Shown: positions 8,186 to 17,406 of the stretch, piece by piece
Numbering within the stretch: the stretch's first letter is position 1
Layout of the letters: every line of letters begins with the position of its first letter
DNA from: Rubrivivax sp.
GTDB taxonomy: Bacteria; Pseudomonadota; Gammaproteobacteria; Burkholderiales; Burkholderiaceae_C
Assembly: GCA_027485165.1 (NCBI GenBank)
Contig: JAIXRN010000070.1
Location: 1 to 57,892 of the forward strand
Length of the DNA stretch: 57,892 nt
Direction: 5' to 3'
Position numbers and translations under genes: made by a program
Notes under the pieces: model-generated
Told to the model about the DNA's origin: nothing
Databases searched by the model: none
The model's input: the letters and a program-made list of their open reading frames with translations, nothing else

Positions 8186-10065
8186 GGTCTCTCCGCTTGA
8201 TACTCCACCACGACTTGCCGTAGCGACTCCCGCACATCCGCCGCCAACTGAAGCTGGCTCGCCCCGGCGAGCCAGCCATGAAGAGTGGCACCTTCAACCG
8301 ACAGCAAAGACGCTACGCGCAGCGCCGCTACAGCCGTCGGCACGGTGCCATCGGCGTCGGCCAGCAGCTCCTCGAAGAGCTTTTCTCCGGCCCGCATGCC
8401 GGTGAACTCGATACTGATCTCGCCCGCGCCATGCCCTGCCAGCCGGATCAGCGCCCGAGCGAGATCGACGATCTTCACCGGCTCGCCCATGTCCAGCACC
8501 AATACCTGGCCAGTCTCACCGATGGCCGAAGCCTGCAGGACCAGGCGTGCGGCCTCGGGAATGGTCATGAAGTAGCGAACCATGTCCGGGTGCGTCACCG
8601 TCACCGGACCACCCTTTGCGATCTGTTCCTTGAACTTCGGGATCACGCTGCCGCTGCTGCCCAGCACGTTGCCGAAGCGCACAGCCATGAACTTCGTGTT
8701 CGCATGCTCGGCGGCCAGCGCAGAGATCACCATCTCGGCCGCGCGCTTGGTCGCCCCCATCACGTTGGTGGGGTTCACGGCCTTGTCGGTGCTGATGAGC
8801 ACGAAGCGCTCGACGCCCAATTCAGCCGCCGCCAGCGCGGCGTGATACGTCCCCAGGGTGTTGTTGCGCAGCGCCTGCGCGGCGTTGTGCTCTTCCATCA
8901 GTGGCACATGCTTGTAGGCCGCGGCGTGGAAGACGACCTGCGGCTGCCAGCGCTGGTGGGTGGCGCGCAGGTGCGTCAGGTCTTTCACGTCGCCGATCAG
9001 GCGCACCAGTTCGATGCCTGGCCAGTCTTCCGTCAGTTCCTGTTCGATGGTGTACAGGTTGAACTCGCTCAGCTCGTACAGCACCAGTCGCGCCGGCGCA
9101 TAGCGCGCCACCTGGCGGCACAGCTCGCTGCCGATGCTGCCGCCCGCGCCAGTGATGAGCACGGTCTTGCCCGCCAGCGTGGCGCCGATGCCGGCTTCGT
9201 CCAGCTGAACCGGTTCGCGCCCCAGCAGGTCTTCGGGTTCGATGTCACGCAGGCGTTCGATGCGGCTTTTGCCCGTGCGCAGTTCATCCACCGTCGGCAC
9301 GGTCAGCACGGGCAGGCCTGTGGTGGCCGCCAGGTCCAGCGCGCGCTTGCGCTGCGTTGCGCTGGCCCCGGGCAAGGCCACCACGATGTGCGTGGCGGCG
9401 CCGCGCAAGGCTTTGTCGCCGACGGCATCCAGCGGCCCCAGCACCTGCACGCCCGCGATGCGCGCATGGCGCTTGGCCGGGTCGTCGTCCAGCAGGCCCA
9501 GCACCACCCAGCCTTGCTGGTGGATGCCCGCCAGCAGCAGCCGCGCGGCTTCGCCCGCGCCCATCACGATGGCGCGGCGGACGTCGCGCTGGCTGCCGGT
9601 GATCTGGCTGCGCGCATGCTCATACAGCATCCTGTAAGCGATACGCAGCACGCACAGGCCCATCAGCGTGACGACCGGATGCAGCACCAGCACGGCGCGC
9701 GGCACCTTCACCAGGCCCAGGCTGATCACGACCACGGCGGCCACCACCCCTGCGGTGGCACAGGCCATCGTCAGGCGCTTGATCTCGCCAAAGCCCGAAA
9801 AGCGCCACATGCTCTGTGGCACGCGCAGCAGGGCCAGCGCCAGCAGGTAGCCGGCTACCACGCCGGCCAGCACCCAAGCGTCGTACCCCGGCCGCGCACT
9901 CCACCAGCGGTCGAAGCCCAGGCGGAAGAGGTAGGTGATGTTCCAGCAGGCCACCACCACCAGCGCGTCGGCCAGCAGCGACAGCGGTTCGCGGTGCGGC
10001 CGCAGCCGCGCCAGGAACAGGTCCAGGCGGTGCCAGAGGGTGGTGGGGGCTGCGATGTCGGTCAC
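8176..10065 (-). CDS. Membrane-bound nucleotide-sugar 4,6-dehydratase, WbpM/PglF/CapD family
   Basis: A 629-aa protein with four N-terminal membrane helices (about 30-135), a first nucleotide-binding-like region (VMGAGEAARLLL) and a C-terminal short-chain dehydrogenase domain. NAD-binding GAGGSIGSE falls at about residues 302-310, and the catalytic region STDKAVNPTNVMGATK is near 425-435. Met replaces the usual Tyr of the SDR triad there, which is typical of this family. These enzymes convert UDP-GlcNAc to its 4-keto-6-deoxy derivative. The start is GTG 10065; extending the frame upstream adds only proline- and cysteine-rich sequence overlapping the PglC-like gene. With the DegT aminotransferase it can give a UDP-4-amino-4,6-dideoxy sugar. 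Confidence 0.9.
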   Translation of the reverse strand: MTDIAAPTTLWHRLDLFLARLRPHREPLSLLADALVVVACWNITYLFRLGFDRWWSARPGYDAWVLAGVVAGYLLALALLRVPQSMWRFSGFGEIKRLTMACATAGVVAAVVVISLGLVKVPRAVLVLHPVVTLMGLCVLRIAYRMLYEHARSQITGSQRDVRRAIVMGAGEAARLLLAGIHQQGWVVLGLLDDDPAKRHARIAGVQVLGPLDAVGDKALRGAATHIVVALPGASATQRKRALDLAATTGLPVLTVPTVDELRTGKSRIERLRDIEPEDLLGREPVQLDEAGIGATLAGKTVLITGAGGSIGSELCRQVARYAPARLVLYELSEFNLYTIEQELTEDWPGIELVRLIGDVKDLTHLRATHQRWQPQVVFHAAAYKHVPLMEEHNAAQALRNNTLGTYHAALAAAELGVERFVLISTDKAVNPTNVMGATKRAAEMVISALAAEHANTKFMAVRFGNVLGSSGSVIPKFKEQIAKGGPVTVTHPDMVRYFMTIPEAARLVLQASAIGETGQVLVLDMGEPVKIVDLARALIRLAGHGAGEISIEFTGMRAGEKLFEELLADADGTVPTAVAALRVASLLSVEGATLHGWLAGASQLQLAADVRESLRQVVVEYQAERPWP

Positions 10066-10162
10066 AAGGGGGCGGGATTTTGGCCCAACTCGGGCCAGCG
10101 TCTGGCAGCCCCATTGTCGGCCCGGGCCCGGGGCCGGCCCGGCACGGCACGATCGCCCCTGA

Positions 10163-10786
10163 TCAGGCCTGGCCAGGGCGGCTGCGGCCACCCTGCCCCA
10201 GCAGCACGCGCAGCGTGCGCCACAGCACGCCCAGGTCGGTGGCCAGGGTGGCGTGCTCGGCGTAGGCCGCGGCGTGGGCCAGCTTGGCGGGCAGGATCTT
10301 GTCGATGTATTCGCGCTCGGGGTCGGCGGCACTGGCCAGCATTGCGGCTTCGTCGATGTGCGCCAGCGAAGCCGGGTCGGTGATGCCCGGGCGCACCGCC
10401 AGCACGCGGCTGCGCAGGTCTGGCGGGTAGTGCGCCACGTAGCGTGGCACCTCGGGGCGCGGGCCCACCAGGCTCATCGTGCCCTGCAAGACGTCGATGA
10501 ACTGGGGCAGCTCGTCGATGCGGGTGCGGCGCAGCCAGGCGCCGGCACGGGTGATGCGCGGGTCGGTGCCCACCGTCAGGGGCAGGCCGCGCGCGGGGGC
10601 GTCGGCCACCATGGTGCGGAACTTGTGAATGCGAAAGGGCGCGCCGTGCCGGCCCACGCGTTCCTGGCGGAAGAACACCGGGCCGGGCGAATCGAGCTTC
10701 ACCCACAGGGCCACGGCGGCCAGCAGGGGCGCCAGCAGCAGCAGGGCCAGGGCAGCGCCCAGCAGGTCGAAGAGGCGCTTCGCCAA
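10163..10786 (-). CDS. Initiating phosphoglycosyl transferase, PglC/WcaJ-like sugar transferase
   Basis: A 207-aa short-form bacterial sugar transferase. It has one N-terminal re-entrant hydrophobic helix (about 8-30) and the family motifs [19 protein letters not shown], the catalytic Asp-Glu pair at D91-E92 in DELPQ, and GPRPE (109-112). It transfers a sugar phosphate from a UDP-sugar to undecaprenyl phosphate, the first committed step of glycan assembly. The length matches the minimal PglC type rather than long WbaP/WcaJ proteins. The only usable start is TTG 10786, because the frame is closed upstream by a stop that coincides with the Uma2 gene end. Its neighbours (dehydratase and aminotransferase) suggest a bacillosamine-like first sugar. 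Confidence 0.9.
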   Translation of the reverse strand: MAKRLFDLLGAALALLLLAPLLAAVALWVKLDSPGPVFFRQERVGRHGAPFRIHKFRTMVADAPARGLPLTVGTDPRITRAGAWLRRTRIDELPQFIDVLQGTMSLVGPRPEVPRYVAHYPPDLRSRVLAVRPGITDPASLAHIDEAAMLASAADPEREYIDKILPAKLAHAAAYAEHATLATDLGVLWRTLRVLLGQGGRSRPGQA

Positions 10787-10801
10787 GGGGACTGGTAGCG
10801 T

Positions 10802-11404
10802 TCAGCCGCTCGGCGTACCGGATCTAGGGGCTGCGGCGCCTTCGGCGGGCGGGTCCACGCCGGCAAAGACATCGGCCATGCTGACGGCACAGCCCAGGCT
10901 GCTGGCTTCCATGCCCAGGTCGTCGCTCATGTCGCGCAGCACCCATTCGCTTGCGGCATTGCGGCAGAAGGCCTCGACGCGGCGCGTTTCCGGGTCGACC
11001 AGGATGTATTCCTGCAGGCTGGGCAGGCGGCGGTAAAGCGCGAACTTCTTGCTGCGGTCGTAGGCCTGGGTGCTGGGGGGCGGCACTTCGACGACCAGCT
11101 TGGCCTCGCGGAAGATCTGGTCGGTGGCCAGGTCGGCCGGGCTGCAGGTGACGAAGACGTCGGGGTAGAGGATGGTGTCGTCGGCGACCTGCAGCTTCAT
11201 GCTGTCTGCAAAGACTTGGCAGGGCGTGCCCTCCAAGGCTTCCGCCAATCGCCGCGCCAGGTTCAGCAACACCCGCCCATGCGTGCGCCGCCCGCCCGTC
11301 ATCGCAAAAATCTCGCCTTGCACGAACTCGTGCTTCTCGTCCTGGGCGTTTTCCCAGTCCAGATAGGCCTGGAGCGTCAACGTGGGTTGCAGCACCGCGC
11401 TCAT
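10802..11404 (-). CDS. Uma2 family protein (DUF820, PD-(D/E)xK nuclease fold)
   Basis: A 200-aa protein of the Uma2/DUF820 family. It shows LTLQAYLDWE near the N-terminus, the ILYPDVFVTC segment with the conserved Asp, LVVEVPPPST (usually VEVLSPST) and YDRSKKFALYRRLPSLQEYI, all in the canonical order. The fold belongs to the restriction-endonuclease superfamily, but the physiological role of the family is not settled. I chose ATG 11404, which gives the usual family N-terminus and leaves 28 bases to the upstream aminotransferase. A longer frame from 11482 would overlap it. Sitting inside a polysaccharide operon is unexpected. Such genes are usually scattered and often multicopy in cyanobacteria and some proteobacteria. 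Confidence 0.85.
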   Translation of the reverse strand: MSAVLQPTLTLQAYLDWENAQDEKHEFVQGEIFAMTGGRRTHGRVLLNLARRLAEALEGTPCQVFADSMKLQVADDTILYPDVFVTCSPADLATDQIFREAKLVVEVPPPSTQAYDRSKKFALYRRLPSLQEYILVDPETRRVEAFCRNAASEWVLRDMSDDLGMEASSLGCAVSMADVFAGVDPPAEGAAAPRSGTPSG

Positions 11405-11432
11405 CGCTGTGTCTCGTGAAGGTGCGATCGCT

Positions 11433-12623
11433 TCATTCTGCGCCCAGCGCCTGCCGCACCGCGGTGGCCACGCGCTGCACATCGTCCACGCCCATGCGCG
11501 TGTACAGCGGCAGGCTCACCATGCGTTCATACGCGCGCTGGCTGTGCGGAAACTGCTCGGGCCGCAGGCCGTAGCGGTCGCGCCAATATGGGTGCAGGTG
11601 CAGCGGGATGTAGTGCACGCTGCAGCCGATGCCGGCGTCGAACAGGCGTTCGATGAAGCGGTCGCGTGCGATGCCGGCGTCGTCCGCGAGGCGCACCACA
11701 TACAGGTGCCAGGCGTGCATGTCGCCCGCCGGCGCGCGCGGCGGCAGCAGCAGCGGCAGGCCGGCCAGCGCTTCGTCGAACGCGTCCGCCAGTTCAACGC
11801 GCTTGCGCTGGAAGGCGTGCGCCCGCCGCAGCTGGTGGATGCCCAGCGCCGCGGCGATGTCCGTCAGGTTGTACTTGAAGCCTGGCGCCACCACTTCGTA
11901 GTACCAGCTGGGCACCTTGGCGGTGAAGCGGTCGAAGGCGTCGCGGTTCATGCCGTGCAGCCGCATGGTCTTCGCGCGCTGGGCCAGCGCAGCATTGCGC
12001 GTCACCAGCATGCCGCCTTCGCCGGTGGTGATGGTCTTGTTGGCGTAGAAGCTGAAGACGGTGGCGTCGCTTTGGAGCGTGCCCACCAGCTGCCCACCGC
12101 TGCTGGTGGGCAGGGCATGCGCGGCATCTTCCACCACCTTCAGGCCGTGCCGGCGGGCGATGGCCAGGATGGCCGGCATGTCGGCCGCCAGCCCCGCAAA
12201 GTGCACCGGCATGATGGCCTTGGTGCGCGGGGTGATGGCAGCTTCCACCTGCTTCGCGTCGATGTTCAGCGTGGCCGGGTCGATGTCCACCAGCACCACG
12301 TCGGCGCCCAGATAGCGCACCACTTCGGCCGTGGCGGTGAAGGTGTGGGTGGTGGTGATGACTTCGTCGCCCGGGCCGATGCCCAGCGCTTCCAGCGCCA
12401 GGTGCAGGCCGGCAGTGGCGCTGTTCACGGCGATGCAGTGCAGTTCGCTGCCGCGCGTTTCATCGCCCAGGAAAGCCGCGAAGTCGGCTTCGAACTGCCG
12501 CGTCTTCGGGCCGGTGGTGACCCAGCCCGAACGCAGCGCGGCCACGACTTCGGCGATCTCTTCGTCGCCAATCTCGGGCAAGGCGAAGGGCAGGAAAGGG
12601 ACAGCAGCAGGAGGGGTGCTCAT
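11433..12623 (-). CDS. PLP-dependent sugar aminotransferase, DegT/DnrJ/EryC1/StrS family
   Basis: A 396-aa fold-type I aminotransferase. The PLP-binding lysine is K196 in [15 protein letters not shown], and [12 protein letters not shown] supplies the cofactor-ring Asp (about residue 166). The family carries out C4 amination of 4-keto-6-deoxy nucleotide sugars (PglE, PseC, ArnB types). In this operon the likely substrate is the product of the WbpM/PglF-like dehydratase, giving a UDP-4-amino-4,6-dideoxy-N-acetylhexosamine. The ATG at 12623 overlaps the stop of the upstream methyltransferase (ATGA). Confidence 0.9.
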   Translation of the reverse strand: MSTPPAAVPFLPFALPEIGDEEIAEVVAALRSGWVTTGPKTRQFEADFAAFLGDETRGSELHCIAVNSATAGLHLALEALGIGPGDEVITTTHTFTATAEVVRYLGADVVLVDIDPATLNIDAKQVEAAITPRTKAIMPVHFAGLAADMPAILAIARRHGLKVVEDAAHALPTSSGGQLVGTLQSDATVFSFYANKTITTGEGGMLVTRNAALAQRAKTMRLHGMNRDAFDRFTAKVPSWYYEVVAPGFKYNLTDIAAALGIHQLRRAHAFQRKRVELADAFDEALAGLPLLLPPRAPAGDMHAWHLYVVRLADDAGIARDRFIERLFDAGIGCSVHYIPLHLHPYWRDRYGLRPEQFPHSQRAYERMVSLPLYTRMGVDDVQRVATAVRQALGAE

Positions 12624-13348
12624 CTTGGCTTCTCGATCCAGGCCAGGCGGTGGGTGCGCAGCAGCGGCAGGGCGTTGAACAGCGGGTACAGGCGCAGGTA
12701 AAGGCCCGGCAGCGCGCGACCCAGCGGGCGTGCGAGCGGCGGCGCCAGCGTCACGCGCCGGGCGTCGATGTGCGCTGCCGGGAACCGCTGCCGCACCCGC
12801 GCCAGGGGCATGCCGCGCACATCGGGGTTACCAGGATTGTCCCAGGTGAAGTCGTACCAGAGAACGCCCCCACCCGGGCGCAGCCAGGCCCAGATGTGCT
12901 GGGCCAGGCGCTGCTGGAAGGCGTCGTCCAGGATCGAGCTGAAGACCGTGGACAGCAGCACCATGTCCAGGCTGGCCGGCGGCAGCTGCAGCTGCAGCGC
13001 GTCGCCGCTGTGCAAGGCCGTGGCCGGCGGCAGGCGCTGGCGGGCGATGGCGGCGCGTTCGGGCAGCAGTTCGTTGCCCTGCAGCAGGCCCGGGCTGGCG
13101 CCCAGCCACAGCAGTTCCAGCAGGTTGTCGCCATGGCCACAGCCCACTTCCAGCGCCCGGGTTTCGGCCAGGGGCTGGCGCAGGTGGCGGCGCAGCAGCG
13201 CAATCAGCACGCGCTGGCGTTCCTGCCGCGCCGCGGCCACGTCGGGCTGCAGCGCGCCGTAGCGGTCATCGGTGGGGCGGCGGGCGTAGCGTTCGGCCAC
13301 GCGCCCGGGTTCGTCTGCGCCGGGGGGCGCCGAAGGTGGCAGGTTCAT
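12620..13348 (-). CDS. Class I SAM-dependent methyltransferase
   Basis: A 242-aa protein with motif [11 protein letters not shown] (about 66-75), an acidic/polar segment after beta-2 (GNELLPER) and a post-motif strand [10 protein letters not shown]. The pattern matches Methyltransf_11/25-type enzymes often found in O-antigen and EPS clusters. The ATG at 13348 overlaps the stop of the GT2 gene (ATGA). The frame stays open further upstream only because of high GC. It probably methylates a sugar or the glycan end. The substrate cannot be told from sequence. Confidence 0.82.
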   Translation of the reverse strand: MNLPPSAPPGADEPGRVAERYARRPTDDRYGALQPDVAAARQERQRVLIALLRRHLRQPLAETRALEVGCGHGDNLLELLWLGASPGLLQGNELLPERAAIARQRLPPATALHSGDALQLQLPPASLDMVLLSTVFSSILDDAFQQRLAQHIWAWLRPGGGVLWYDFTWDNPGNPDVRGMPLARVRQRFPAAHIDARRVTLAPPLARPLGRALPGLYLRLYPLFNALPLLRTHRLAWIEKPR

Positions 13349-14409
13349 CGCGTCAGCCGCGTGGCCGCAGCGCCGGGCGCGCGGCGCAGCACCACCACGT
13401 CGAGCAGCGCGCGCGCAAAGCCCAGGCCGTAGCCCGCGTGCATGCAGGCGCAGGCCCAGGCCACGCCCAGGGCCTGCCGGGGCGACCCGCCGGCCACAGC
13501 CCAGGCGCAGGCCAGGTCCACGGTGGCATACACGGCCAGCAGGCCAGCCAGGGCCACCCAGGCCTGGGGCCACACCAGGCCCAGGCCGGCCAGCAGGGCC
13601 AGCACGGCCACCAGGGCCACGGGCGCCAGGTGGCGCGGCGAAGCCGGCAGCCGGTGCTTGCGGATCACCGGCACCTTCCAGTAGCCATATTGATGGAACT
13701 GCCGGTACAGCGCCAGGAAGGAAGCGCGCGGCGCGTACTGCGACCGGATGGCCGCGCTTTGCCACACCTGCCCGCCATTGCGGGTGATGCGCAGGGCCAG
13801 CTCATCGTCCTGGTTGCGCACCAGCTGCTCGTCGAAACCACCCGCCTGCCGCAGCGCGCGGCGCGGCCAGGCGCCCAGGTAGACGGTGTCGACCGGGCCG
13901 CTGTAGTCCAGCCGGCGCGAAGCCGCCCCGCCTGAACCGAAGCGGCTGGAAAACCCGGCGGCAATCGCCGCCTGCGGCCAGCCCTGCCCCACCGGCCGCC
14001 AGGGCCCGCCCACGCAGCTGGCGCCCGTGGCGCGCAGGGCGTTCAGGCATTGCTGCACGTAGTCGGGCGCGTAGGTGGTGTGCACGTCCATGCGCACGAC
14101 GACCGCGCCGCGGGCGGCCGCCAGCGCGCGGTTCAGCGCGGCGGAGGTGATGCGCTGTGGGTTGTCGATCACGCGCAGCCGGGGTTCGCGGGCGGCCCAG
14201 GCGGCCAGCTGTTCGCGCGTGCCGTCGTCGCTGGCGCCGTCGGCCACCAGCAGTTCCAGCGCCTGGCCGCCTTCCAGCTGCTGGGCCAGGGCGGACTGCA
14301 GGAAAGCGCCGATGGTGGCAGCTTCGTTGCGGCAGGGCACGATGACGCTGACGCAGCGGGCGTCGCCCCCGTCGCCAGAGTCGTCGGCTGGTGTCATGGG
14401 TTCGTTCAT
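13345..14409 (-). CDS. Glycosyltransferase family 2, ExoA-like
   Basis: A 354-aa enzyme with a GT-A domain: CVSVIVPCRNEAATIGAFL at the N-terminus, ELLVADGASDDGT and a metal/donor segment VVVRMDVHTTYAPDYV. About three hydrophobic segments follow in the C-terminal third (about 245-335). Domain order and the DxH-type motif resemble ExoA of succinoglycan synthesis, an inner-membrane glucosyltransferase acting on a lipid-linked intermediate. ATG 14409 overlaps the upstream GT4 stop (ATGA), and the downstream methyltransferase is coupled the same way. Confidence 0.85.
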   Translation of the reverse strand: MNEPMTPADDSGDGGDARCVSVIVPCRNEAATIGAFLQSALAQQLEGGQALELLVADGASDDGTREQLAAWAAREPRLRVIDNPQRITSAALNRALAAARGAVVVRMDVHTTYAPDYVQQCLNALRATGASCVGGPWRPVGQGWPQAAIAAGFSSRFGSGGAASRRLDYSGPVDTVYLGAWPRRALRQAGGFDEQLVRNQDDELALRITRNGGQVWQSAAIRSQYAPRASFLALYRQFHQYGYWKVPVIRKHRLPASPRHLAPVALVAVLALLAGLGLVWPQAWVALAGLLAVYATVDLACAWAVAGGSPRQALGVAWACACMHAGYGLGFARALLDVVVLRRAPGAAATRLTR

Positions 14410-15491
14410 GCGCCAGGCCGCAGGCTGCGGTAAAGATCGGCCATGCGGTCCATCTGCACGCGCTGCGACGCGCCTTGCAGCACGCGCTGCAGGTTGCGCT
14501 GACCCTGGCCATGGGCCATCGCAGGGTCGTCGTGCAGGTGCAGCAGCCGGGCTGCCAGGGCCGATGCGTCTTGCGTCGGCACCAGCAGGGCCGGGTCCAG
14601 CCACTGGCGGTTGGCGGGCAGGTCGCTGGCCACCACGGGCAGGCCGCAGGCCATCGATTCCAGCACCGACACCGATGTCGCGTCGCTGTGCGGCACGCTG
14701 ACGGAAACGCGGCAGCGCTGCAGCGTCTTCACCATCGTCGCCACGTCCACGCGGCCGGTGAAGCGCACCTGTTGCGCGATGCCCAGCTGCTGCGTCTGCG
14801 CGCGCAGCACAGCTTCCAGCGGACCGCCGCCCAGCAGGTGCAGCACGGCACCCGACTGCGGGCGCTGGGCCAGCAGCTGCGCAAAGGCCTGCAGCACGGT
14901 GTCGATGGCGTAGTTGGGTTCCCAGTTGCGCAGGCTCACCAGTTCAAAGCCCGCAGCCGGCGTGCCGGGTACGAAGCGGTCGGTGTCGGCGCCCCACAGC
15001 ACTTCTTCCAGCCGCGCCGGGCTTCGGTAGCGGGCGATCTCGGCCAGCATGTCCTGCGAATCGGCCGTCACCAGCGCCGCGCGGCGCAGCGACCAGCCCA
15101 CCAGCCCCGCCATCAGCCACCCGTGCAGGCCCGGCGCGCGCGGGGTGACGAGGATGTCCGACCCCCAGGCCGTCTGCACCAGGGGCGCGCGCACCACGCC
15201 GCTGGCCGCTGCTGCCCACAGGCCGTACGACGTGACGTAGTGCCCGTGCAGCCACTGCGGCTGCAGCCGCTGCGCCAGCCGGCGCACGGCGGGCAACGCG
15301 CTGAACCAGCCCGCGGCGCTGCTGCCGGGCTGCAGCGTGAACACGTCCTGCGCGCCCGGCACTTCGGCCTGTGCGGCTGCGGCGCGCGTGGCCAGCACGC
15401 AGCCAAAGCCGCGCTGCGCCATCGCCGCCACCCAGCGCCGCGTGTGCACGCTGGCGGCGTCGCCGAAGAAGAGGATGCGCGGGGGGCTCAC
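14406..15491 (-). CDS. Glycosyltransferase family 4
   Basis: A 361-aa GT-B enzyme starting at GTG 15491. Seen are FFGDAASVHTRRWVAAMA near the N-terminus, LHGHYVTSYGLW, QTAWGSDILVTPR at the hinge, LLGGGPLEAVLRA in the donor domain and a variant donor motif DATSVSVLE, in which Asp replaces the first Glu of E-x7-E. It is coupled by ATGA to the ExoA-like gene. It should elongate the lipid-linked oligosaccharide. Donor unknown. Confidence 0.83.
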   Translation of the reverse strand: MSPPRILFFGDAASVHTRRWVAAMAQRGFGCVLATRAAAAQAEVPGAQDVFTLQPGSSAAGWFSALPAVRRLAQRLQPQWLHGHYVTSYGLWAAAASGVVRAPLVQTAWGSDILVTPRAPGLHGWLMAGLVGWSLRRAALVTADSQDMLAEIARYRSPARLEEVLWGADTDRFVPGTPAAGFELVSLRNWEPNYAIDTVLQAFAQLLAQRPQSGAVLHLLGGGPLEAVLRAQTQQLGIAQQVRFTGRVDVATMVKTLQRCRVSVSVPHSDATSVSVLESMACGLPVVASDLPANRQWLDPALLVPTQDASALAARLLHLHDDPAMAHGQGQRNLQRVLQGASQRVQMDRMADLYRSLRPGA

Positions 15492-15549
15492 GCGCGCAGG
15501 GCCCGCACTGTGCGGCCGGGCCGTGGCCAGCGGATGGAACGCGAGTCGA

Positions 15550-16155
15550 TCACGCGCCCGCCACCCAGGCCTCGTAAGCCGCCGCCAGTGCGGCCTGCGC
15601 GTCGGCGCCTAGCGTCGCGCCCTGCGCCTGCAGCCAGGCGCGGTCCAGCGCGCGCGTGTCGCCCACCACGCGTGCGGGCTGGCCTTCGACGATGGCGAAG
15701 TCCGGCACCTCGCCGCGCACATGGCTGTAGGCCTTCACCAGCACCCCGCGCCCCAGCCGCGCGCCCGGCGCCAGCACGCTGTGCGGGCCGATGAAGCACC
15801 AGGCCCCCAGCTGCGTGGCGGCGCGCTGCAGCCCGCCGGGCTGCGGGTGGCCCCAGTAGGCCTGGCGTTCCAGCCGCAGCGCAATGTGGCTGGAATGGGT
15901 GAGGATGGAGACATGGTTGGTCACCTGGCAGCCTTCGCCGATCACCAGCCCGCCCGACGCGTCGATGAAATTGAAGTGGCCGATGAACACATGGTCGCCC
16001 AGCTGCAGCCCGGCCGGCCCTTCGATGGCGCTGTGGGTGCTGATGCGGCTGTGCGGGCACCAGCGGCCGTCCGCACTGCGCAGGCCATAGACCATCCGTG
16101 GCCGCAGGGCCTGCAGCCACAGGCTGCCCAGCGCTTGCTTGAAAGACTTGATCAC
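15550..16155 (-). CDS. Left-handed beta-helix (hexapeptide-repeat) acyltransferase
   Basis: A 201-aa protein of the WbbJ/LbH acetyltransferase class. Hexapeptide-repeat sequence runs from about residue 40 to 165 (e.g. LGDHVFIGHFNFID, VIGEGCQVTNHVSILTHSSH, LGAWCFIGPHSVLAPGARLG). The His in the THSSH segment is a candidate catalytic base. The start is GTG 16155-16153, which overlaps the flippase stop as GTGA; a longer frame from 16368 is only overlap. It probably O- or N-acetylates a sugar of the exported glycan. It is not obviously PglD, which has a different N-terminal domain. Confidence 0.85.
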   Translation of the reverse strand: MIKSFKQALGSLWLQALRPRMVYGLRSADGRWCPHSRISTHSAIEGPAGLQLGDHVFIGHFNFIDASGGLVIGEGCQVTNHVSILTHSSHIALRLERQAYWGHPQPGGLQRAATQLGAWCFIGPHSVLAPGARLGRGVLVKAYSHVRGEVPDFAIVEGQPARVVGDTRALDRAWLQAQGATLGADAQAALAAAYEAWVAGA

Positions 16156-17378
16156 GGCGCCGATTGTCGCGGCTGCACCGGCAGCCCCAGCAGCTGGCGC
16201 CAGCCCAGGCCCTGGGCGCGCAGGAAACGCGGCAGCACCACAGCCATGGTGCTGGCGTAAGCCAGCGACGTGGCCAGGGCTGCACCGCTGGCGCCCCAGC
16301 GCGGCACCGCCCAGGCCGCCAGCAGCAGCGTCAACAGCAGCGAAGCGCCGGCTACTTTGGCTGCCCACTGCGGCCGGCCCAGCGCCTGCGTGTGGAAGGC
16401 CGACAGGCCCGATGCGGCGGCATAGGCCACAACCCCTGGCAGCAACAGCAGCAGCGGGGCCCGCGCCGCAGCGTATTCAGCCCCCAGCAACGCCGGCAGT
16501 GCCCACCAGGCCAGCGCACCCAGGACGGGCGCGGCCAGCAGCGCCAGCCCGCAGCCCAGGCGCACGGTGCGCACGGCCAGCGCTGCTGCACCCGCATCGC
16601 CAGCGCGCAGCGCGTGGTAAGCCGACACCGACACCGCCGCCGACAGCACCCACAGCAGTTCGGCCACCTGCACCGCCACGGAATAGACGCCCGCCGCGGC
16701 CAGGCCGCCATGGTGCTCGACCAGGAACAACGTGGCACGCAGGTTCAGCATGCCGATGACGTTGCCGGCTGCCACCCCCAGCAGGAAGCGCCATCCGGGG
16801 GCTGCCCCAACCGGGGCGGCGGCTGGCAGCGGGCCAGCCGCCCGCCAGGCGAGCACGGCACAAACCAGCCCCAGCAGCGCACGTGCCCCAGCCCAGGCCG
16901 CCAGCAAGGCCAGTGGCGGCAGCGGGGCCGGCGCAGCCAGCCATGCCAGCGCCAGCAAGGCCAGCACGGCCAGGCCGGGGGCTGCGGCCTGCGCGGCGTT
17001 CAGGGCCAGCAGCCGCCCCTGCCCCAGCCACAGACCCTGCACCGTGGGCCCCAGCAGCAGCAGCGGCGCGGCCAGGGCCAGCAGCCACAGCTGGCCGTAC
17101 CCAGGCCCAGGCGCCAGGCGCGACACCAGCGCCAACAAGGCACCCGCCGCCAGGCCAAAGCCCAGCGCCGCCAGCAGCCGCGGCCGCAGGCGCGAGCGCG
17201 GCAGTGGCCCGCCGGCGGCTTCGCGCGCCAGCGCAAGCCCCAGGCCCGAAGCGGCCGCCACCAGCAAGGCTTCCACCGCCATGAACAAGGCCAATACGCC
17301 CTGCACCTGTGGCCCCATGCGCGCCACCAACACCAGCAGCACCAGGCCCAGGGCCAGGGTCAGCACCCGGCCCGCCAC
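16152..17378 (-). CDS. Polysaccharide flippase, MOP/Wzx-like
   Basis: A 408-aa, very hydrophobic protein with about 12 membrane segments, rich in Ala, Leu and Gly. It matches the oligosaccharide flippase (PST/MOP) group, which moves undecaprenyl-linked oligosaccharides to the periplasm. The first in-frame start is GTG 17378, which begins inside what looks like the first helix ([20 protein letters not shown]). In-frame codons upstream (LLSGAALN and beyond) resemble more of a flippase N-terminus but contain no ATG, GTG or TTG. The true start is therefore uncertain. It is the promoter-proximal gene of the operon, coupled to the acyltransferase by GTGA. Confidence 0.82.
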   Translation of the reverse strand: MAGRVLTLALGLVLLVLVARMGPQVQGVLALFMAVEALLVAAASGLGLALAREAAGGPLPRSRLRPRLLAALGFGLAAGALLALVSRLAPGPGYGQLWLLALAAPLLLLGPTVQGLWLGQGRLLALNAAQAAAPGLAVLALLALAWLAAPAPLPPLALLAAWAGARALLGLVCAVLAWRAAGPLPAAAPVGAAPGWRFLLGVAAGNVIGMLNLRATLFLVEHHGGLAAAGVYSVAVQVAELLWVLSAAVSVSAYHALRAGDAGAAALAVRTVRLGCGLALLAAPVLGALAWWALPALLGAEYAAARAPLLLLLPGVVAYAAASGLSAFHTQALGRPQWAAKVAGASLLLTLLLAAWAVPRWGASGAALATSLAYASTMAVVLPRFLRAQGLGWRQLLGLPVQPRQSAP

Positions 17379-17406
17379 ATTCAGGGCCGCACCGGACAGC
17401 AGGGCT

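Noticed and set aside
10066..10332. Longer version of the dehydratase gene starting at 10332.
   Set aside because: The added 89 residues are Pro/Cys-rich and overlap the PglC-like gene. Family N-termini begin near the GTG at 10065.
8278..10383. A 701-codon plus-strand frame opposite the WbpM/PglF-like dehydratase.
   Set aside because: It covers the reverse complement of a conserved enzyme and lacks any motif, with strings of His, Gln and Arg typical of a shadow frame.
16155..16368. Longer version of the acyltransferase gene starting at 16368.
   Set aside because: The extra 71 residues lie wholly inside the flippase gene and read as its out-of-frame shadow. The GTGA junction at 16155 is the better start.
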